64,000 nucleotides of DNA from Campylobacter concisus (GTDB lineage: Bacteria; Campylobacterota; Campylobacteria; Campylobacterales; Campylobacteraceae): the NCBI RefSeq assembly GCF_002913715.1, contig NZ_PPCE01000009.1, positions 682,001 through 746,000 on the forward strand, in the 5' to 3' direction. The position numbers and the translations under genes were made by a program. Positions 1 to 10,079 of this stretch are shown piece by piece. The notes below the pieces were generated by a model. That model ran no database searches, was not told the origin of the DNA, and saw only the letters and a list, made by a program, of their open reading frames with translations. Within the stretch, counting starts at the first letter, position 1. Each line of letters begins with the position of its first letter.

Positions 1-2
1 AT

Positions 3-152
3 GAGTTATTTAATACAAATACTTCGCTAAAATCAGGCATGATCACAAAAGAAATTTTCTGCCCAGATCCAAGCTCAAGTACTATTTTTGATACGATAAA
101 TAAGGCTACAAATTTAGCAATCGACACACTTATCTCTGAAATAATCTCTTAA
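3..152 (+). CDS. C-terminal end of an unidentified protein (5' end outside window)
   Basis: An open frame enters from the left edge and stops at TAA 150-152, giving about 49 residues ending in ...AIDTLISEIIS. The start lies outside the window. The amphipathic helix-like tail (TINKATNLAIDTLISEI) resembles the C-terminus of ABC-type transport auxiliary lipoproteins of the PqiC/MlaD-partner type. That is a weak resemblance from a short piece, so I do not name it. A long inverted repeat follows directly (159-188) and may end its transcript. Confidence 0.5.
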   Translation, partial: ELFNTNTSLKSGMITKEIFCPDPSSSTIFDTINKATNLAIDTLISEIIS

Positions 153-158
153 ATTTTC

Positions 159-188
159 TTGGCTGTAAATTTTTAAATTTATAGCCAA
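159..188. terminator. inverted repeat after the partial gene, possible terminator
   Basis: Arms 159-172 and 175-188 pair over 14 bases with one G-T pair and a 2-base loop (TTGGCT...AGCCAA at the base of the stem). It starts 7 bases after the stop of the partial gene. No clear T-run follows, so it may be a weak terminator or an mRNA-end stabiliser. Confidence 0.4.
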
Positions 189-214
189 AATAGCTTATTT
201 TAAAGACCTTTTGT

Positions 215-220
215 TATAAT
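215..220 (+). promoter_or_regulatory. -10 box TATAAT for the TrkA-like gene
   Basis: TATAAT preceded by TG-T makes an extended -10 (TTTTGTTATAAT), the form typical of the Campylobacter housekeeping sigma factor, where a -35 box is usually absent. It lies 25 bases before the ATG at 246 and probably drives the gene run that follows. Confidence 0.5.
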
Positions 221-245
221 GTGAGCTTTAAAATATGGAGAATTG

Positions 246-1664
246 ATGAAGAAAATTTTAATAATCGCAGATGGAACTTTCGCAAGAAATTTTTTAAACA
301 GACTACTTGAAACAAAATCAAATTTACATCACTATATCGTTGTTTCAAGTGAGGATTACAGTCAAAAATCAAATTATGAAAATTTTACATTTTACCAGTT
401 TGACCCAACTAGCCTCTCAAAGCTAAAAAGCGTGAGCGATGGCTATTTTAGTCAGTTTTGTATAGTTTGTGATGATAAAAATGAGGCGGTTGCTGTTTAT
501 GAAAATTTAAGACAGATCAGCACAAAGACCGAGACTGTTTTTATGAGTTCATGGGAGCTTGATGAAAAATGCAAAGAAATATTTGCAATCGATAAACACT
601 TAAGCGTGGTTGATATCAGAGATATTGCAGCATCAAGGCTTATGGACTATTTACCAGATCTACCAGTTTTAGCTGATAATATCGGGCTTAGTGAGGGCGA
701 GATCATGGAAGTTAAGGTGCCAATAGGTAGCTCTTATATGTATCGTCACATTAGCTCAGTGGCTCAAAAGAAATGGCGAATAGCTCTCATATATCGAGGC
801 AGCGAGATCATCTTGCCAAAGCCAAATGTAATGATACAGCCAAGCGATATACTGCTAATAGTTGGTGATCCAAATGTGCTTCAAAATGTTTACCGCTCGA
901 TCAAGCGTGAAAGTGGACAGTTTCCAAGTCCATTTGGTAGCAATATCTATGTGCTGATCGACATGATCTCAATGGATAAAGAACGTGTTAGCAAGCTCAT
1001 AAAGGATAGCTTGTATTTGCATTCAAAGCTAAATAATAAACGCCTTTTTTTTAGAGTGATAAATCCAACTTTAGGTGAAAATTTAGATACTTTAAAAGCG
1101 ATAAAAGAGAAAAATATCATTGTTTTGATGGATTATTTTAATAGTGATAACAAATCTATAAAACATGATGTGTTAAAGCACGATATCGGCCTAATCTTAA
1201 GTGATGATAAGTATTTTTTTAAATTTAAAAAGCTATTTTATGAGCTAAAACTTCCAGTGCTAAAAACGGGTAAAATTTTGCTCTCAAATATAAAAGAGGG
1301 CGTTATACTAGGTGATCAAAGTCAAGAAGTGGAGAATCAATCAGCTGTGATAACAGACTGCTGTGCACAGCTTGATTTGGAGATGAAATTTTACTATTTT
1401 GACAATAAACACAGCGATGATGAAGCGTTAAGAGAGCATTTTGAGAGCATTAGTGCGCTATTTTCTAAACGCATAAAGATAGAAAATCACAATCTAAAAA
1501 ATCCACTTGTAAAACTAAAAAATACAAAAGATTTGCTTCATTTTGTAATGTTTACTAAAAGCGTGGCAAATGGTGGGGCATTTGCCTTTTTATCTACAAA
1601 TTTAAATAGGCTTTATAAAAAACTAAGCCAAAATGCGCAGCTTTTTGTGCCAGTAAGTGAGTAA
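246..1664 (+). CDS. TrkA-like (RCK/TrkA-C) cytoplasmic protein
   Basis: This is a 472-residue soluble protein. It opens with a Rossmann-like strand-loop-helix ([20 protein letters not shown], residues 2-21), as in nucleotide-binding RCK domains. Around residues 147-220 there is a TrkA-C-like segment ([17 protein letters not shown] ... [17 protein letters not shown]). The C-terminal half is less typical. Such proteins are usually regulatory subunits of potassium or other ion transport, but no channel gene is adjacent, so the partner is unknown. The frame also has TTG at 243. I chose ATG 246 because GGAG at 237-240 lies 5 bases upstream of it and only 2 from the TTG. aroB follows after 2 bases. 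Confidence 0.75.
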   Translation: MKKILIIADGTFARNFLNRLLETKSNLHHYIVVSSEDYSQKSNYENFTFYQFDPTSLSKLKSVSDGYFSQFCIVCDDKNEAVAVYENLRQISTKTETVFMSSWELDEKCKEIFAIDKHLSVVDIRDIAASRLMDYLPDLPVLADNIGLSEGEIMEVKVPIGSSYMYRHISSVAQKKWRIALIYRGSEIILPKPNVMIQPSDILLIVGDPNVLQNVYRSIKRESGQFPSPFGSNIYVLIDMISMDKERVSKLIKDSLYLHSKLNNKRLFFRVINPTLGENLDTLKAIKEKNIIVLMDYFNSDNKSIKHDVLKHDIGLILSDDKYFFKFKKLFYELKLPVLKTGKILLSNIKEGVILGDQSQEVENQSAVITDCCAQLDLEMKFYYFDNKHSDDEALREHFESISALFSKRIKIENHNLKNPLVKLKNTKDLLHFVMFTKSVANGGAFAFLSTNLNRLYKKLSQNAQLFVPVSE

Positions 1665-1666
1665 AA

Positions 1667-2704
1667 ATGCAGATAAATTTAAATCTTAAAGAAAAAGCAT
1701 CAGGTTATAAAATTTATATAAACGAGCTTGAAAGACTAGAACTAAAAGGCAAGGTTGGCATAGTTACAAACGCTAAAGTAGCGGGGCTTCATCTTGAAAA
1801 GCTACTTAGTATTTTGAAGTGTGATGAGAAATTTATCATAAGTGTGCCTGACGGCGAAGAGTATAAAAATTTAAAGACGTTAGAGCAAATTTTGGAGCAG
1901 CTTTTTGTGAGTAAATTTGATCGCTCATCTACGCTAATCGCCTTTGGTGGTGGCGTCATAAGCGATATGACTGGCTTTGCGGCGAGCATCTATGAAAGAG
2001 GGATAAATTTTATAAATATCCCAACTACGCTTCTATCGCAAGTCGATGCGAGTGTTGGCGGAAAAACGGGTGTAAATAACAAATTTGGCAAAAATTTAAT
2101 AGGCTCATTTTATCAGCCAAAGGCAGTTTTTTGCGAGATAAATTTCTTAAAGACACTGCCAAAGAGAGAATTTGCAGCGGGTATTGCTGAAGCTTTAAAG
2201 ATGGCCGTGACATTTGATAAAGAGATGTTTGATTGGTTAAAAAGCATAAATTTAAATGATGAAAATTTAGCTAGACTGGTTGAAAAGTCGGTAATTTTAA
2301 AAGCAAAAGTGGTTGAGCAAGATGAGAAAGAAAAAGGCTTAAGGGCCATTCTAAACTACGGTCATACCTTTGCTCATGTCATAGAAAATGAGACAAATTA
2401 CAAAGAATTTTTACACGGCGAAGCGGTGGCAATAGGCATGAATATGGCAAATCGTTTAAGCGTAAGACTAGGGCTCATGAGCGAGGCGCAGGCAGAGGAT
2501 ATCAAACAGGTTTTAATGAAATTTGGCCTTCCAGTAAACTACAAAATAGAAAATGAATATGCATTTTACGAGGCATTTTTTATGGATAAAAAGACAAAAG
2601 ATGATAAGATAAATTTCATCATTGCAGATAAAATCGGCAGTGCAATCATAAAAAATGACGTCAAAAAAGAAGACGTTTTAAAAATTTTAAGAGAATTTAA
2701 ATGA
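1667..2704 (+). CDS. aroB: 3-dehydroquinate synthase
   Basis: Converts DAHP to 3-dehydroquinate, the second step of the shikimate pathway, in the cytoplasm, using NAD and a divalent metal. The 345 residues match the family length. Visible signatures are the glycine-rich [19 protein letters not shown], the block [20 protein letters not shown] that binds substrate, and the metal-ligand motifs [12 protein letters not shown] and HGEAVAIGM. It follows the TrkA-like gene by 2 bases, and its last codons overlap the next gene (ATGA), so it is translated as part of an operon. In C. jejuni aroB also lies beside a mechanosensitive channel gene and mtaB. Confidence 0.96.
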   Translation: MQINLNLKEKASGYKIYINELERLELKGKVGIVTNAKVAGLHLEKLLSILKCDEKFIISVPDGEEYKNLKTLEQILEQLFVSKFDRSSTLIAFGGGVISDMTGFAASIYERGINFINIPTTLLSQVDASVGGKTGVNNKFGKNLIGSFYQPKAVFCEINFLKTLPKREFAAGIAEALKMAVTFDKEMFDWLKSINLNDENLARLVEKSVILKAKVVEQDEKEKGLRAILNYGHTFAHVIENETNYKEFLHGEAVAIGMNMANRLSVRLGLMSEAQAEDIKQVLMKFGLPVNYKIENEYAFYEAFFMDKKTKDDKINFIIADKIGSAIIKNDVKKEDVLKILREFK

Positions 2705-4290
2705 AAAAGATCATAGCTTTACTACTTTTTTGCTTTGCCCTTTATGCCGAAGAAAACGTTACGCTTGAGCAAAATGGCTCGCAAAATTTACAAAATAACG
2801 AGCTTATAAAAGATATTTCAAATCTAGATAACTCCCTAAAAAACAATATCTGGATCACAAGGTATGCTAACTATAACACTTATCAAAGGCTTATTGATGA
2901 GCTTGAAAAAAATGAAAATGAACTAAGGAAACTGGACAAAAGCTCAAGAAGAGGCAGCGATATCATAAAGAGAATCCAAACTCTAAAAGAGCAGATAAAT
3001 TTACTAAAAGAGTATGAAAAAACGCCATTTTCAAATATGCTAGCAGCTCCTGAAATGGATACTCCACCAAGGATAACAAGTCCTGTTGCACTTATATCTG
3101 GCTTTTCGTATATCAAAAAGATAAAGAGCGATAAGATCGAGTATCAAAGGCATATAAAAGAGCTTGATACGCTTTTGGAAAAGCTTGAAACAAAAGAAAA
3201 TTTACTAAATAGACTAAATTTGATTGAAGAAAATGAGCAAAATAGGGAAAGCCTAAACTTGGTAAAACAAGAAATAGGCGACTTTAAAGCGGCAAAACAG
3301 ATCGCTGATACAACTTATAATGTCTATGAAAAAAGAGCTGATGAGGCTATAAATTTAACCACCTCTGATATAAAAGCTCAGTTTTTAAGTATGGGCTATA
3401 CAGCTATCATCATCCTTTTGACGATCGGACTAACATTTATCGCTAAATTTATCGTTAAAAGAACGATTACTGACAATGAGAGATTTTACACAGTCAATAA
3501 ATTTTTAAACGTTTTAAATATCACCGTTATCATCATAATCTTACTCTTTTCGTATATCGAAAACGTCACATATCTAGTAACCGTGCTAGGTTTTGCTTCA
3601 GCTGGTATCGCCATTGCGATGAAAGATATGTTTATGAGTATGCTTGGCTGGATGGTGATCATGTTTGGCGGCTCTATACATGTGGGCGATAGGATCAGAG
3701 TACTTCATGATGGCAGTGAATTTGTAGGCGATGTGATCGATATCTCTTTACTTAGGCTGACCGTTTTTGAGGATGTTAGCTACTCGACTTATAAGACGAA
3801 TCGCCGTGCAGGTAGAATTATCTTTGTGCCAAATAACTATATCTTTACCGATCTCATCGCAAACTATGCTCATTATGGTATGAAGACCGTTTGGGACGGT
3901 ATAGATATCATGATAAGCTTTGATAGTAACCATAAAAAGGCTGTCTATCTAGCAAGAAATGTCGTTAAAAAATACTCAAAAGGCTACACTGATATCGCAA
4001 AACGCCAGATGAATAAACTAAGAAGCCAATACAGCATCAAAAATCCAAATGTCGAGCCAAGAATTTATACATTTTTTGAGCCTTATGGTATAAATGTCTC
4101 ATGCTGGTATATGGCAAATTCTTATGCGACTTTGGCTCTTAGAAGCACTATTAGCGCTGAGATTATAGAAGCATTTTTAGCTCAAGATGATATAAAGATC
4201 GCTTATCCAACACAAACTATGTTTATAGGCAAAAAAGAAAATCCAAGCGATCACACCGCTCACAGCGAGCAAGAGAGTGAAAATTCTTAA
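2701..4290 (+). CDS. MscS-type mechanosensitive ion channel
   Basis: A 529-residue inner-membrane protein of the MscS superfamily, which opens under membrane tension to release solutes. It begins with a signal peptide ([18 protein letters not shown]). A charged, coiled-coil-rich periplasmic region follows (about residues 20-230), then membrane segments near 230-250, 268-288 and 293-325. The last carries the Gly/Ala-rich pore helix ([29 protein letters not shown]) and leads into the MscS beta domain (HVGDRIRV ... [13 protein letters not shown]). The long N-terminal extension makes it larger than the small MscS type. The start overlaps aroB by 4 bases and the stop shares one base with mtaB (TAATG). 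Confidence 0.88.
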   Translation: MKKIIALLLFCFALYAEENVTLEQNGSQNLQNNELIKDISNLDNSLKNNIWITRYANYNTYQRLIDELEKNENELRKLDKSSRRGSDIIKRIQTLKEQINLLKEYEKTPFSNMLAAPEMDTPPRITSPVALISGFSYIKKIKSDKIEYQRHIKELDTLLEKLETKENLLNRLNLIEENEQNRESLNLVKQEIGDFKAAKQIADTTYNVYEKRADEAINLTTSDIKAQFLSMGYTAIIILLTIGLTFIAKFIVKRTITDNERFYTVNKFLNVLNITVIIIILLFSYIENVTYLVTVLGFASAGIAIAMKDMFMSMLGWMVIMFGGSIHVGDRIRVLHDGSEFVGDVIDISLLRLTVFEDVSYSTYKTNRRAGRIIFVPNNYIFTDLIANYAHYGMKTVWDGIDIMISFDSNHKKAVYLARNVVKKYSKGYTDIAKRQMNKLRSQYSIKNPNVEPRIYTFFEPYGINVSCWYMANSYATLALRSTISAEIIEAFLAQDDIKIAYPTQTMFIGKKENPSDHTAHSEQESENS

Positions 4291-5528
4291 TGCAAAAAAT
4301 ATTTTTTAAAACATTTGGGTGTCGCACAAATATCTATGATACTGAGCTTTTAAAAAGCTACATCAAGGACTACGAGATCACAAATGATGAAGAGAGCGCT
4401 GATATCGTGGTCATAAACTCGTGCACTGTTACAAATTCTGCTGATAGCGGTGTCAGAAACTACATAAACGGCGTAAAAAGGCGCGGGGCAAAGGTAGTGC
4501 TGACCGGGTGTGGAGCAGTTAGTAAGGGCAAAGAGCTATTTAATAGCGGTATATTTGGTGTGCTTGGAGCTAGTAAAAAGAGCGATCTAAATGAGCTTTT
4601 AAAGCAAGAAAAGCCATTTTTTGAGCTTGGAAATTTAAACTCAGTCGATAAAAATATAGTTACAAATTACGAAAATCACACTAAGGCTTTTATAAAAATT
4701 CAAGAAGGCTGCAACTTTAGCTGCAGCTACTGCATCATCCCTTCAGTTCGTGGTAAGGCTAGAAGCATGGATGAGGCCATGATATTAAAAGAGGCAAGAA
4801 TTTTAGCCCAAAACGGCTATAATGAGCTTGTCTTAACCGGCACAAATATAGGCAGTTACGGCAAAGATACAAATAGCTCTCTTGGCAAGCTTTTGGCAAA
4901 CTTGGGTAAAATTTCTGGCATTAGACGCATTCGGCTTGGAAGTATCGAGCCAAGCCAGATAGATGAGAGCTTTAGAGAAATTTTAAAAGAAGAGTGGCTG
5001 GAGCGTCATTTGCACATCGCACTTCAGCACACGAGTCAGGCGATGCTAAAGATCATGCGAAGACGAAATAACGCATTTAGCGATTTGGAGCTTTTTAATG
5101 AGCTTAGCTCACTTGGCTTTGCCCTTGGCACGGACTACATCGTGGGTCATCCTGGTGAGAGTGAGGAAATTTGGGCAGAGGCTGTGGAAAATTTTAAGAA
5201 ATTTCCTATCACACATCTGCATGCTTTTGTCTATTCACCAAGGCGTGATACGCACTCAGCTACGCTAAAAAGCGATGTTAGCGGTGATGTGGCAAAAAGT
5301 AGGCTAAAAATTTTACAAAGCATAGCTTTGCAAAATAATGAAAATTTTAGAAAAAAGCATAACGGAGCTTTGAAAATTTTAGTCGAGCAAAAAAATGGTG
5401 AGTTTTACGAGGGCTTTGATCAATTTTACAACAAAGCTAAAATTTTAAGCCAAAAAGATATAACAAAAGAGTGGGTGGAGGTAAGCGAATATGAAGTTAA
5501 GCCAGATGCCAATTATGCAAAAATTTAA
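4290..5528 (+). CDS. mtaB: tRNA t6A37 methylthiotransferase (MiaB/RimO family)
   Basis: Radical-SAM enzyme that adds a methylthio group to t6A37 in ANN-decoding tRNAs. The N-terminal UPF0004 domain carries three cluster cysteines (FGCRTN, NSCTVT, LTGCGA). The radical-SAM motif CNFSCSYC (CxxxCxxC) follows near residue 140 with RGKARS. The KILVEQKNGEFYEGFDQFYNKAKI region is a short TRAM-like C-terminus. FGCRTN and the 412-residue length fit the MtaB branch rather than MiaB; that subfamily choice is from family knowledge. It overlaps the following ATPase gene by 38 bases, so the two are probably translationally coupled. Confidence 0.87.
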   Translation: MQKIFFKTFGCRTNIYDTELLKSYIKDYEITNDEESADIVVINSCTVTNSADSGVRNYINGVKRRGAKVVLTGCGAVSKGKELFNSGIFGVLGASKKSDLNELLKQEKPFFELGNLNSVDKNIVTNYENHTKAFIKIQEGCNFSCSYCIIPSVRGKARSMDEAMILKEARILAQNGYNELVLTGTNIGSYGKDTNSSLGKLLANLGKISGIRRIRLGSIEPSQIDESFREILKEEWLERHLHIALQHTSQAMLKIMRRRNNAFSDLELFNELSSLGFALGTDYIVGHPGESEEIWAEAVENFKKFPITHLHAFVYSPRRDTHSATLKSDVSGDVAKSRLKILQSIALQNNENFRKKHNGALKILVEQKNGEFYEGFDQFYNKAKILSQKDITKEWVEVSEYEVKPDANYAKI

Positions 5529-7167
5529 ATTTAATAAGAAAAATATCCTAATAATCGCAGCTATCGCATTAATCAGCGTGCTGCTATTTGCCGTTAGCAA
5601 AGAGCCACGAAATATCACATATTCGCAATATATGCAGCTAATGGATGGAAATTTTATAGACCGCGCTGTAATAGATGACGATGAAGTCGTACTTTATGCA
5701 CAAAACAATCGTTTTTCAATCATAAAAGAGGGCATCGATCTAAAAGAGCTTATAAAAAAGGTGCCTGTTGAAAAGACTAAGCAATATATCACTCCTGGCA
5801 TGATCTGGGGATTTATCATCTTTGTCTGCTTCGTGCTTTGGTACGCTTATATCTTTAGAAGTATCAGAAAAAAAGAGGAGAGCTTGCTTAGCAAAAAAGA
5901 TGGCGCATTTGAGATAGAAAGCGTGCTAAATCAAAACACGATGCCAGTCATCTCAAATGTGAGATTTAGCGATGTGGCAGGCATTAGTGAGGTCAAAAGC
6001 GAGCTTAGTGAGATAGTTGATTTTCTTAAAAATCCACAAAAATATAGAAATTTTGGTATCAAAATGCCAAAAGGCGTACTAATGATCGGCCCTCCAGGCG
6101 TTGGTAAGACGCTTGTAGCAAAGGCAGTTGCTGGTGAGGCAAATGTGCCATTTTTTTATCAAAACGGTGCAAGCTTTGTTCAAATTTATGTTGGTATGGG
6201 TGCAAAAAGAGTGCGAGAACTTTTTAGTAGAGCCAAGTCCTATGCTCCGTCTATTATCTTTATTGATGAGATAGACGCTGTTGGAAAGAGCAGGGGCGGT
6301 ACTAGAAACGACGAGCGAGAAGCCACGCTAAATCAGCTACTAACCGAGATGGATGGCTTTGAAGATAACTCTGGTGTCATAGTAATAGCTGCCACAAATA
6401 GGATCGAAATGATCGATGAGGCGCTACTTAGATCAGGGCGTTTTGATAGGAGAATTTTTCTTTCTATGCCTGATTTTAACGACAGAGTGGCGATCTTAAA
6501 CACATATCTAAAAGATAAAAACTGCGAAGTAGCGGCTGAGGATATCGCTAAAATGAGTGTTGGCTTTTCAGGTGCGGCACTTAGTACGCTTGTAAATGAA
6601 GCTGCGATAAATGCCTTAAGGAACGGCGAGAGCGTGCTTAAAATGAGGGACTTTGAGGCTGTTTTAAATAAGGTCTTGCTCGGCAAGAAAAAGGTGCTAA
6701 GCTATAGCGAAAACGAAAAGAAAATTCAAGCCATCTATCAAGGAGCAAAGGCACTAAGTGCTTATTGGTTTGATGTAAAATTTGAAAAAATTTCTCTTAT
6801 AGAAGATAGATTCATGGCTACAGAGCAAGAGATCGAGTCAAAGTCACAGATGATATCTCGTATCAAGGTACTTATAGCTGGTATGTGTAAGCTTGAGATA
6901 GATGAAAATGACATCTTTTCAAACTCAAGTAGTGATCTAAATTTAGCCAAAGAGATCGCTTCAAAGATGGTTTATGAATATGGCATGGGAAGCTCTTTTG
7001 TGCCAAATCCAAACGATGTAGAAGAAATTTTAAAGCAAGCAAAAGAGGAGATTATGTCCTTTTTAAAAGGCACAAATGAGCAAATCGCAAAGATAAGCTC
7101 ATATCTGCTAGCATATGAGAGCGTAGATAAAGAGACGCTGGCGAAAATTTTAAATGAAAACTATTAA
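5491..7167 (+). CDS. FtsH-like membrane AAA+ ATPase lacking the HExxH protease motif
   Basis: This 558-residue protein has the FtsH layout: TM1 near 12-30, a short periplasmic domain, TM2 near 102-122, then an AAA+ domain. It has Walker A GPPGVGKT (about 200-207), Walker B IIFIDEID, the pore loop [18 protein letters not shown], and the second region of homology with an arginine finger ([10 protein letters not shown]). Where FtsH has HEAGH, this protein reads YQGAK (about 415-419), so both zinc-ligand histidines and the catalytic glutamate are gone. A true FtsH is expected elsewhere in the genome. It may act as an unfoldase, chaperone or FtsH partner; that is inference. ATG 5491 has GGAGG 9 bases upstream; ATGs at 5506 and 5515 are alternatives. 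C. jejuni has a membrane ATPase at the same place. Confidence 0.85.
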   Translation: MKLSQMPIMQKFKFNKKNILIIAAIALISVLLFAVSKEPRNITYSQYMQLMDGNFIDRAVIDDDEVVLYAQNNRFSIIKEGIDLKELIKKVPVEKTKQYITPGMIWGFIIFVCFVLWYAYIFRSIRKKEESLLSKKDGAFEIESVLNQNTMPVISNVRFSDVAGISEVKSELSEIVDFLKNPQKYRNFGIKMPKGVLMIGPPGVGKTLVAKAVAGEANVPFFYQNGASFVQIYVGMGAKRVRELFSRAKSYAPSIIFIDEIDAVGKSRGGTRNDEREATLNQLLTEMDGFEDNSGVIVIAATNRIEMIDEALLRSGRFDRRIFLSMPDFNDRVAILNTYLKDKNCEVAAEDIAKMSVGFSGAALSTLVNEAAINALRNGESVLKMRDFEAVLNKVLLGKKKVLSYSENEKKIQAIYQGAKALSAYWFDVKFEKISLIEDRFMATEQEIESKSQMISRIKVLIAGMCKLEIDENDIFSNSSSDLNLAKEIASKMVYEYGMGSSFVPNPNDVEEILKQAKEEIMSFLKGTNEQIAKISSYLLAYESVDKETLAKILNENY

Positions 7168-7177
7168 AAGGTAAAAG

Positions 7178-7717
7178 ATGAAAGCAAAGATAGGAATTTT
7201 AACATTATCAGATCGTGCAAGTGGTGGCATTTACGAAGATAAGTCCGGCCCAGCCATACGTGAAGTGCTTGATAGCTGGATAGTGAGCGAAAAAGAGTAT
7301 TTTTGCGAAGTTATACCAGATGAGTTTGAGTTAATAAAAGAAAGGCTCATATACATGATAGATGTGCTTGATTGCGATCTTGTGCTAACGACTGGAGGCA
7401 CTGGGCCAGCTCTTAGAGATGTGACACCAGAGGCAACAGAGGCAGTTTGTGAGAAAATGATGCCAGGCTTTGGCGAGCTAATGAGAGCGACTAGTTTAAA
7501 ATACGTACCAACAGCGATCCTTTCACGCCAAACAGCAGGTATCAGAGGTCATGCGCTAATCATAAATTTACCAGGTCAGCCAAAGGCGATAAAAGAGTGC
7601 TTGGAGCCAGTTTTTCCAGCGGTGCCATACTGTATTGATCTTATAGAGGGTGCATTTATCGAGACTGATGAAAACGTGATGAAAGTTTTCCGCCCAAAAC
7701 AAAAGAAAATCTCGTAA
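7178..7717 (+). CDS. mog: molybdopterin adenylyltransferase
   Basis: Adenylates molybdopterin before molybdate insertion by MoeA, in the cytoplasm; moeA itself is at 18787-19947. The 179 residues match MogA length. The signature TTGGTGPALRDVTPEATEAVCEKMMPGFGELMR is followed by the substrate-loop regions SRQTAGIRGHALIINLPGQPKAIKECL. The ATG sits behind AAAAGGTAAAAG and 10 bases after the ATPase gene. The next gene starts immediately after its stop. Confidence 0.93.
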   Translation: MKAKIGILTLSDRASGGIYEDKSGPAIREVLDSWIVSEKEYFCEVIPDEFELIKERLIYMIDVLDCDLVLTTGGTGPALRDVTPEATEAVCEKMMPGFGELMRATSLKYVPTAILSRQTAGIRGHALIINLPGQPKAIKECLEPVFPAVPYCIDLIEGAFIETDENVMKVFRPKQKKIS

Positions 7718-8287
7718 ATGAGTTTGACAGATAGCCTAAATTTAAAAGCCACTGCCTTTGCAAATAGGTGGCGACTTGTTATTAAAATTTGGCTTGTTTT
7801 TTCTTTTTTATCCTATGCGCTGGCCTACTATCTTGGGTTAGAGGTTTTTGGCTTTATCTCTGCCATTTCTATCTTTGGCTGTGTTTTCCTGCTAGCCTTT
7901 AGCTCACTTCTTTGGTTTATCGCTAGCCTTGTATTTTTGCAACCTTTGGTATTTTTACTACTTGAAAAATTTGATGAAAGCATTACTGTTTATGCTTTAG
8001 CCTGCTCAATTTGGCTGCTTGGCTGGATCACTTTGTCGCTTGTGGTCGATGATAAATTTGCAAGACTAGGAAATGACATCTTGCTAAAGATCTCTCGTAT
8101 AGTTCTTGTTGGCGAGTTTGCCTTGCTATATTTTTTTAACTACAACAGCAGCCTTGGCATAGAGACTTTAATAAAGTCAAATTTGACAAAGTCGCTGCTT
8201 TTAGTGCTAAACTCCTATATGCTACCATCGCTTGTGACGCTACTTATATTTGATATAAAAACATATATCGCTAGCAAAAATGAGTAA
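7718..8287 (+). CDS. small multi-pass membrane protein of unknown function
   Basis: I do not recognise the family. The 189-residue protein has about five or six strongly hydrophobic segments (for example LVIKIWLVFSFLSYALAYYL near residue 20 and GFISAISIFGCVFLLAFSSL near 46, with more up to LPSLVTLLIFDIKTY at the end). It has no signal peptide, catalytic motif or charged cluster. It begins on the base after the mog stop codon, so it is co-translated with the run that starts at 246. It ends 36 bases before the convergent thiamine cluster. Confidence 0.7.
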   Translation: MSLTDSLNLKATAFANRWRLVIKIWLVFSFLSYALAYYLGLEVFGFISAISIFGCVFLLAFSSLLWFIASLVFLQPLVFLLLEKFDESITVYALACSIWLLGWITLSLVVDDKFARLGNDILLKISRIVLVGEFALLYFFNYNSSLGIETLIKSNLTKSLLLVLNSYMLPSLVTLLIFDIKTYIASKNE

Positions 8288-8323
8288 AATTTTACGTATT
8301 ATTTTATGTAATTTATACTAAAT

Positions 8324-8938
8324 TTAGCCGTTTTTGCTCTCTACTATCTTTTTTATAAGCTCCATATCGCCGTTCATTGCTAAACTCATGAAGCAAATGC
8401 CGTTTGCGCCAGCTTTTATAGTCTCTTTGTAGTTTTGGTTGTCCAGTCCACCAAGTACGTAAATTTCTTTATCAAAGCTTTTTAGCTCGCTTATAAAATT
8501 TAACCCTTTTGGCTCTAAACCCGCCTTGCAAGAAGTGGCAAATATATGAGAAGCAACCAGCACGTCAGCGATAGAGGCTGAAATTTTAGCCTGCTCTAGG
8601 TCGTGAGCTGGGGCGTAAATTTTAGCTTTTTTTCTAAATTCATCTAAAAAAGTGCCGTGATTTTTAAAAAAGTCAAGCTGTGCCGAAGTGAGCCAAAAGT
8701 CGTTTTTTAGCTTGCAAGCTACGTCAAAAAATTGATTGATGATAAATTTCTTGCGGTAGTTTTCACAAATTTGAGCCACAACCCTAGCAAGATCATAAAA
8801 ATCAGCCTCGTTTAGCCCCTTTGCACGAAGTAAAATTTCATCCACGCCAGCCTTACAAAGCAGCTGGATCCTCTTTAAAAAGTCATCACCCTCGTAGTTT
8901 TCAAAGTCGGCCACGCAGAGAATTTTAAACATAAACAT
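8324..8938 (-). CDS. ThiE/TenI-family protein
   Basis: A TIM-barrel protein of 204 residues in the thiamine phosphate synthase / thiazole tautomerase family. It closes the thiS-thiF-thiG-thiH cluster, as in C. jejuni. The barrel spacing is recognisable (ILLRAKGL, KFIINQFFDVA, YAPAHDLEQA, YVLGGLD). The residues usual in active ThiE are altered: QLREK is LLRAK, the Asp in INDRVDLA is INQFFDVA, and VHLGQxD is WLTSAQL. This suggests either a TenI-type aromatizing tautomerase or a diverged ThiE. It overlaps thiH by 14 bases. ATG 8932 is an alternative start two codons in. Confidence 0.75.
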   Translation of the reverse strand: MFMFKILCVADFENYEGDDFLKRIQLLCKAGVDEILLRAKGLNEADFYDLARVVAQICENYRKKFIINQFFDVACKLKNDFWLTSAQLDFFKNHGTFLDEFRKKAKIYAPAHDLEQAKISASIADVLVASHIFATSCKAGLEPKGLNFISELKSFDKEIYVLGGLDNQNYKETIKAGANGICFMSLAMNGDMELIKKIVESKNG

Positions 8939-10079
8939 ACTCGCTCATCAAGGGCTCTAGGCCGTTTGCTTTTATCATTGCTTTTATCTCGTTCACGCTT
9001 CTGCTATCACTTATCTCAAACTGCTCGTCGCCTTTTTTCTCTTCGCCGTGAGCGCCGATGCTTACTTTCACGCCAGCGCTTATCTTATTTGCGGCGATCT
9101 TTACGGCATTATCGCGAAATTTCGCTTTTTCTCTGGTTGAGATCGTTATGCTAGCTGTTGGCATGAAAATTCTATAAGCGCAGATCACTTGTAAAAGCTC
9201 GCGCTCGCCCACATCACGCGGATTTATGCGATCATTATTTATGATAGGACGAAGTCTTGGGCATGAAAATGCGATCTCAGCGTGTGGATACTTTTTTTGA
9301 ACCAAGCTTGCGTGCAGTGCCGTAGCAAAGGCGTCAAGCCTAAAGTCATCTATGCCAAGAAGTGCCGCAAAGCCGACCCCTCTCATGCCTCCAAGAAGCG
9401 CTCGCTCTTGCGCATTTATGCGGTATGGGAAAATTCTTTTGTTGCCACCAAGGTGTATTTTTTCGTATTTTGTGGGGTTATAGGTCTCTTGAAAGACGGT
9501 CACATAGTCTACGCCACTTTTGTGAAGAAGGGCGTAGCCGTCTGAATTTAGCGGGTAAATTTCAACCCCAACGACTTTAAAAAATTTCTTTGCCAAAGCG
9601 CAGGCATTTGCGATGTAAGCGACACTTGAGTTGGTCTCGCTCTCACCAGTTAGGATCAAAATTTCTTCTAAGCCACTCTTTGAAATTTCTCTTAGCTCCC
9701 TTGTGATCTCCTCGTCGCTTAGCTTTGCCCTTTTTATTTTATTTTTAGCGTTAAAACCGCAATAAATGCAGAGGTTATCGCAGTAGTTTGCTATATAAAG
9801 CGGAGTAAAAAGCGTGATGTTTGAGCCAAAATTTGCTCTTGTCTTTGCTTGGGCTAGCTGGGCGATTTGCTCTAAAAATGGCGCTGCAGCAGGCGAGAGT
9901 AAGGCCTTTAAATTTTCAAGCGAGCAGTGCTTTGCATTAAGAGCTGCTTTTACGTCAGCCTCACTGTAAATTTCTGGTTTGTAGCTAGCGCGCTCTTTTA
10001 AAATTTCATCCATGATCTCACTACCAACATCCTGCATGTGAGGTAGCAGCTGCATATGGTCGGTTCTTGTAAATTTCAT
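8925..10079 (-). CDS. thiH: 2-iminoacetate synthase
   Basis: Radical-SAM enzyme that cleaves tyrosine to dehydroglycine, the glycine-derived unit used by ThiG for the thiazole ring. The 384 residues match ThiH. The cluster-binding motif CDNLCIYCGF (CxxxCxxC) is near residue 100, and the downstream ThiH/BATS region contains GMRGVGFAALLGIDDFRLDAFATALHA and SISTREKAKFRDNAV. It uses this anaerobic-type ThiH instead of ThiO. Its ATG overlaps the thiG stop by one base, and its end overlaps the next gene. Confidence 0.95.
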   Translation of the reverse strand: MKFTRTDHMQLLPHMQDVGSEIMDEILKERASYKPEIYSEADVKAALNAKHCSLENLKALLSPAAAPFLEQIAQLAQAKTRANFGSNITLFTPLYIANYCDNLCIYCGFNAKNKIKRAKLSDEEITRELREISKSGLEEILILTGESETNSSVAYIANACALAKKFFKVVGVEIYPLNSDGYALLHKSGVDYVTVFQETYNPTKYEKIHLGGNKRIFPYRINAQERALLGGMRGVGFAALLGIDDFRLDAFATALHASLVQKKYPHAEIAFSCPRLRPIINNDRINPRDVGERELLQVICAYRIFMPTASITISTREKAKFRDNAVKIAANKISAGVKVSIGAHGEEKKGDEQFEISDSRSVNEIKAMIKANGLEPLMSEYVYV

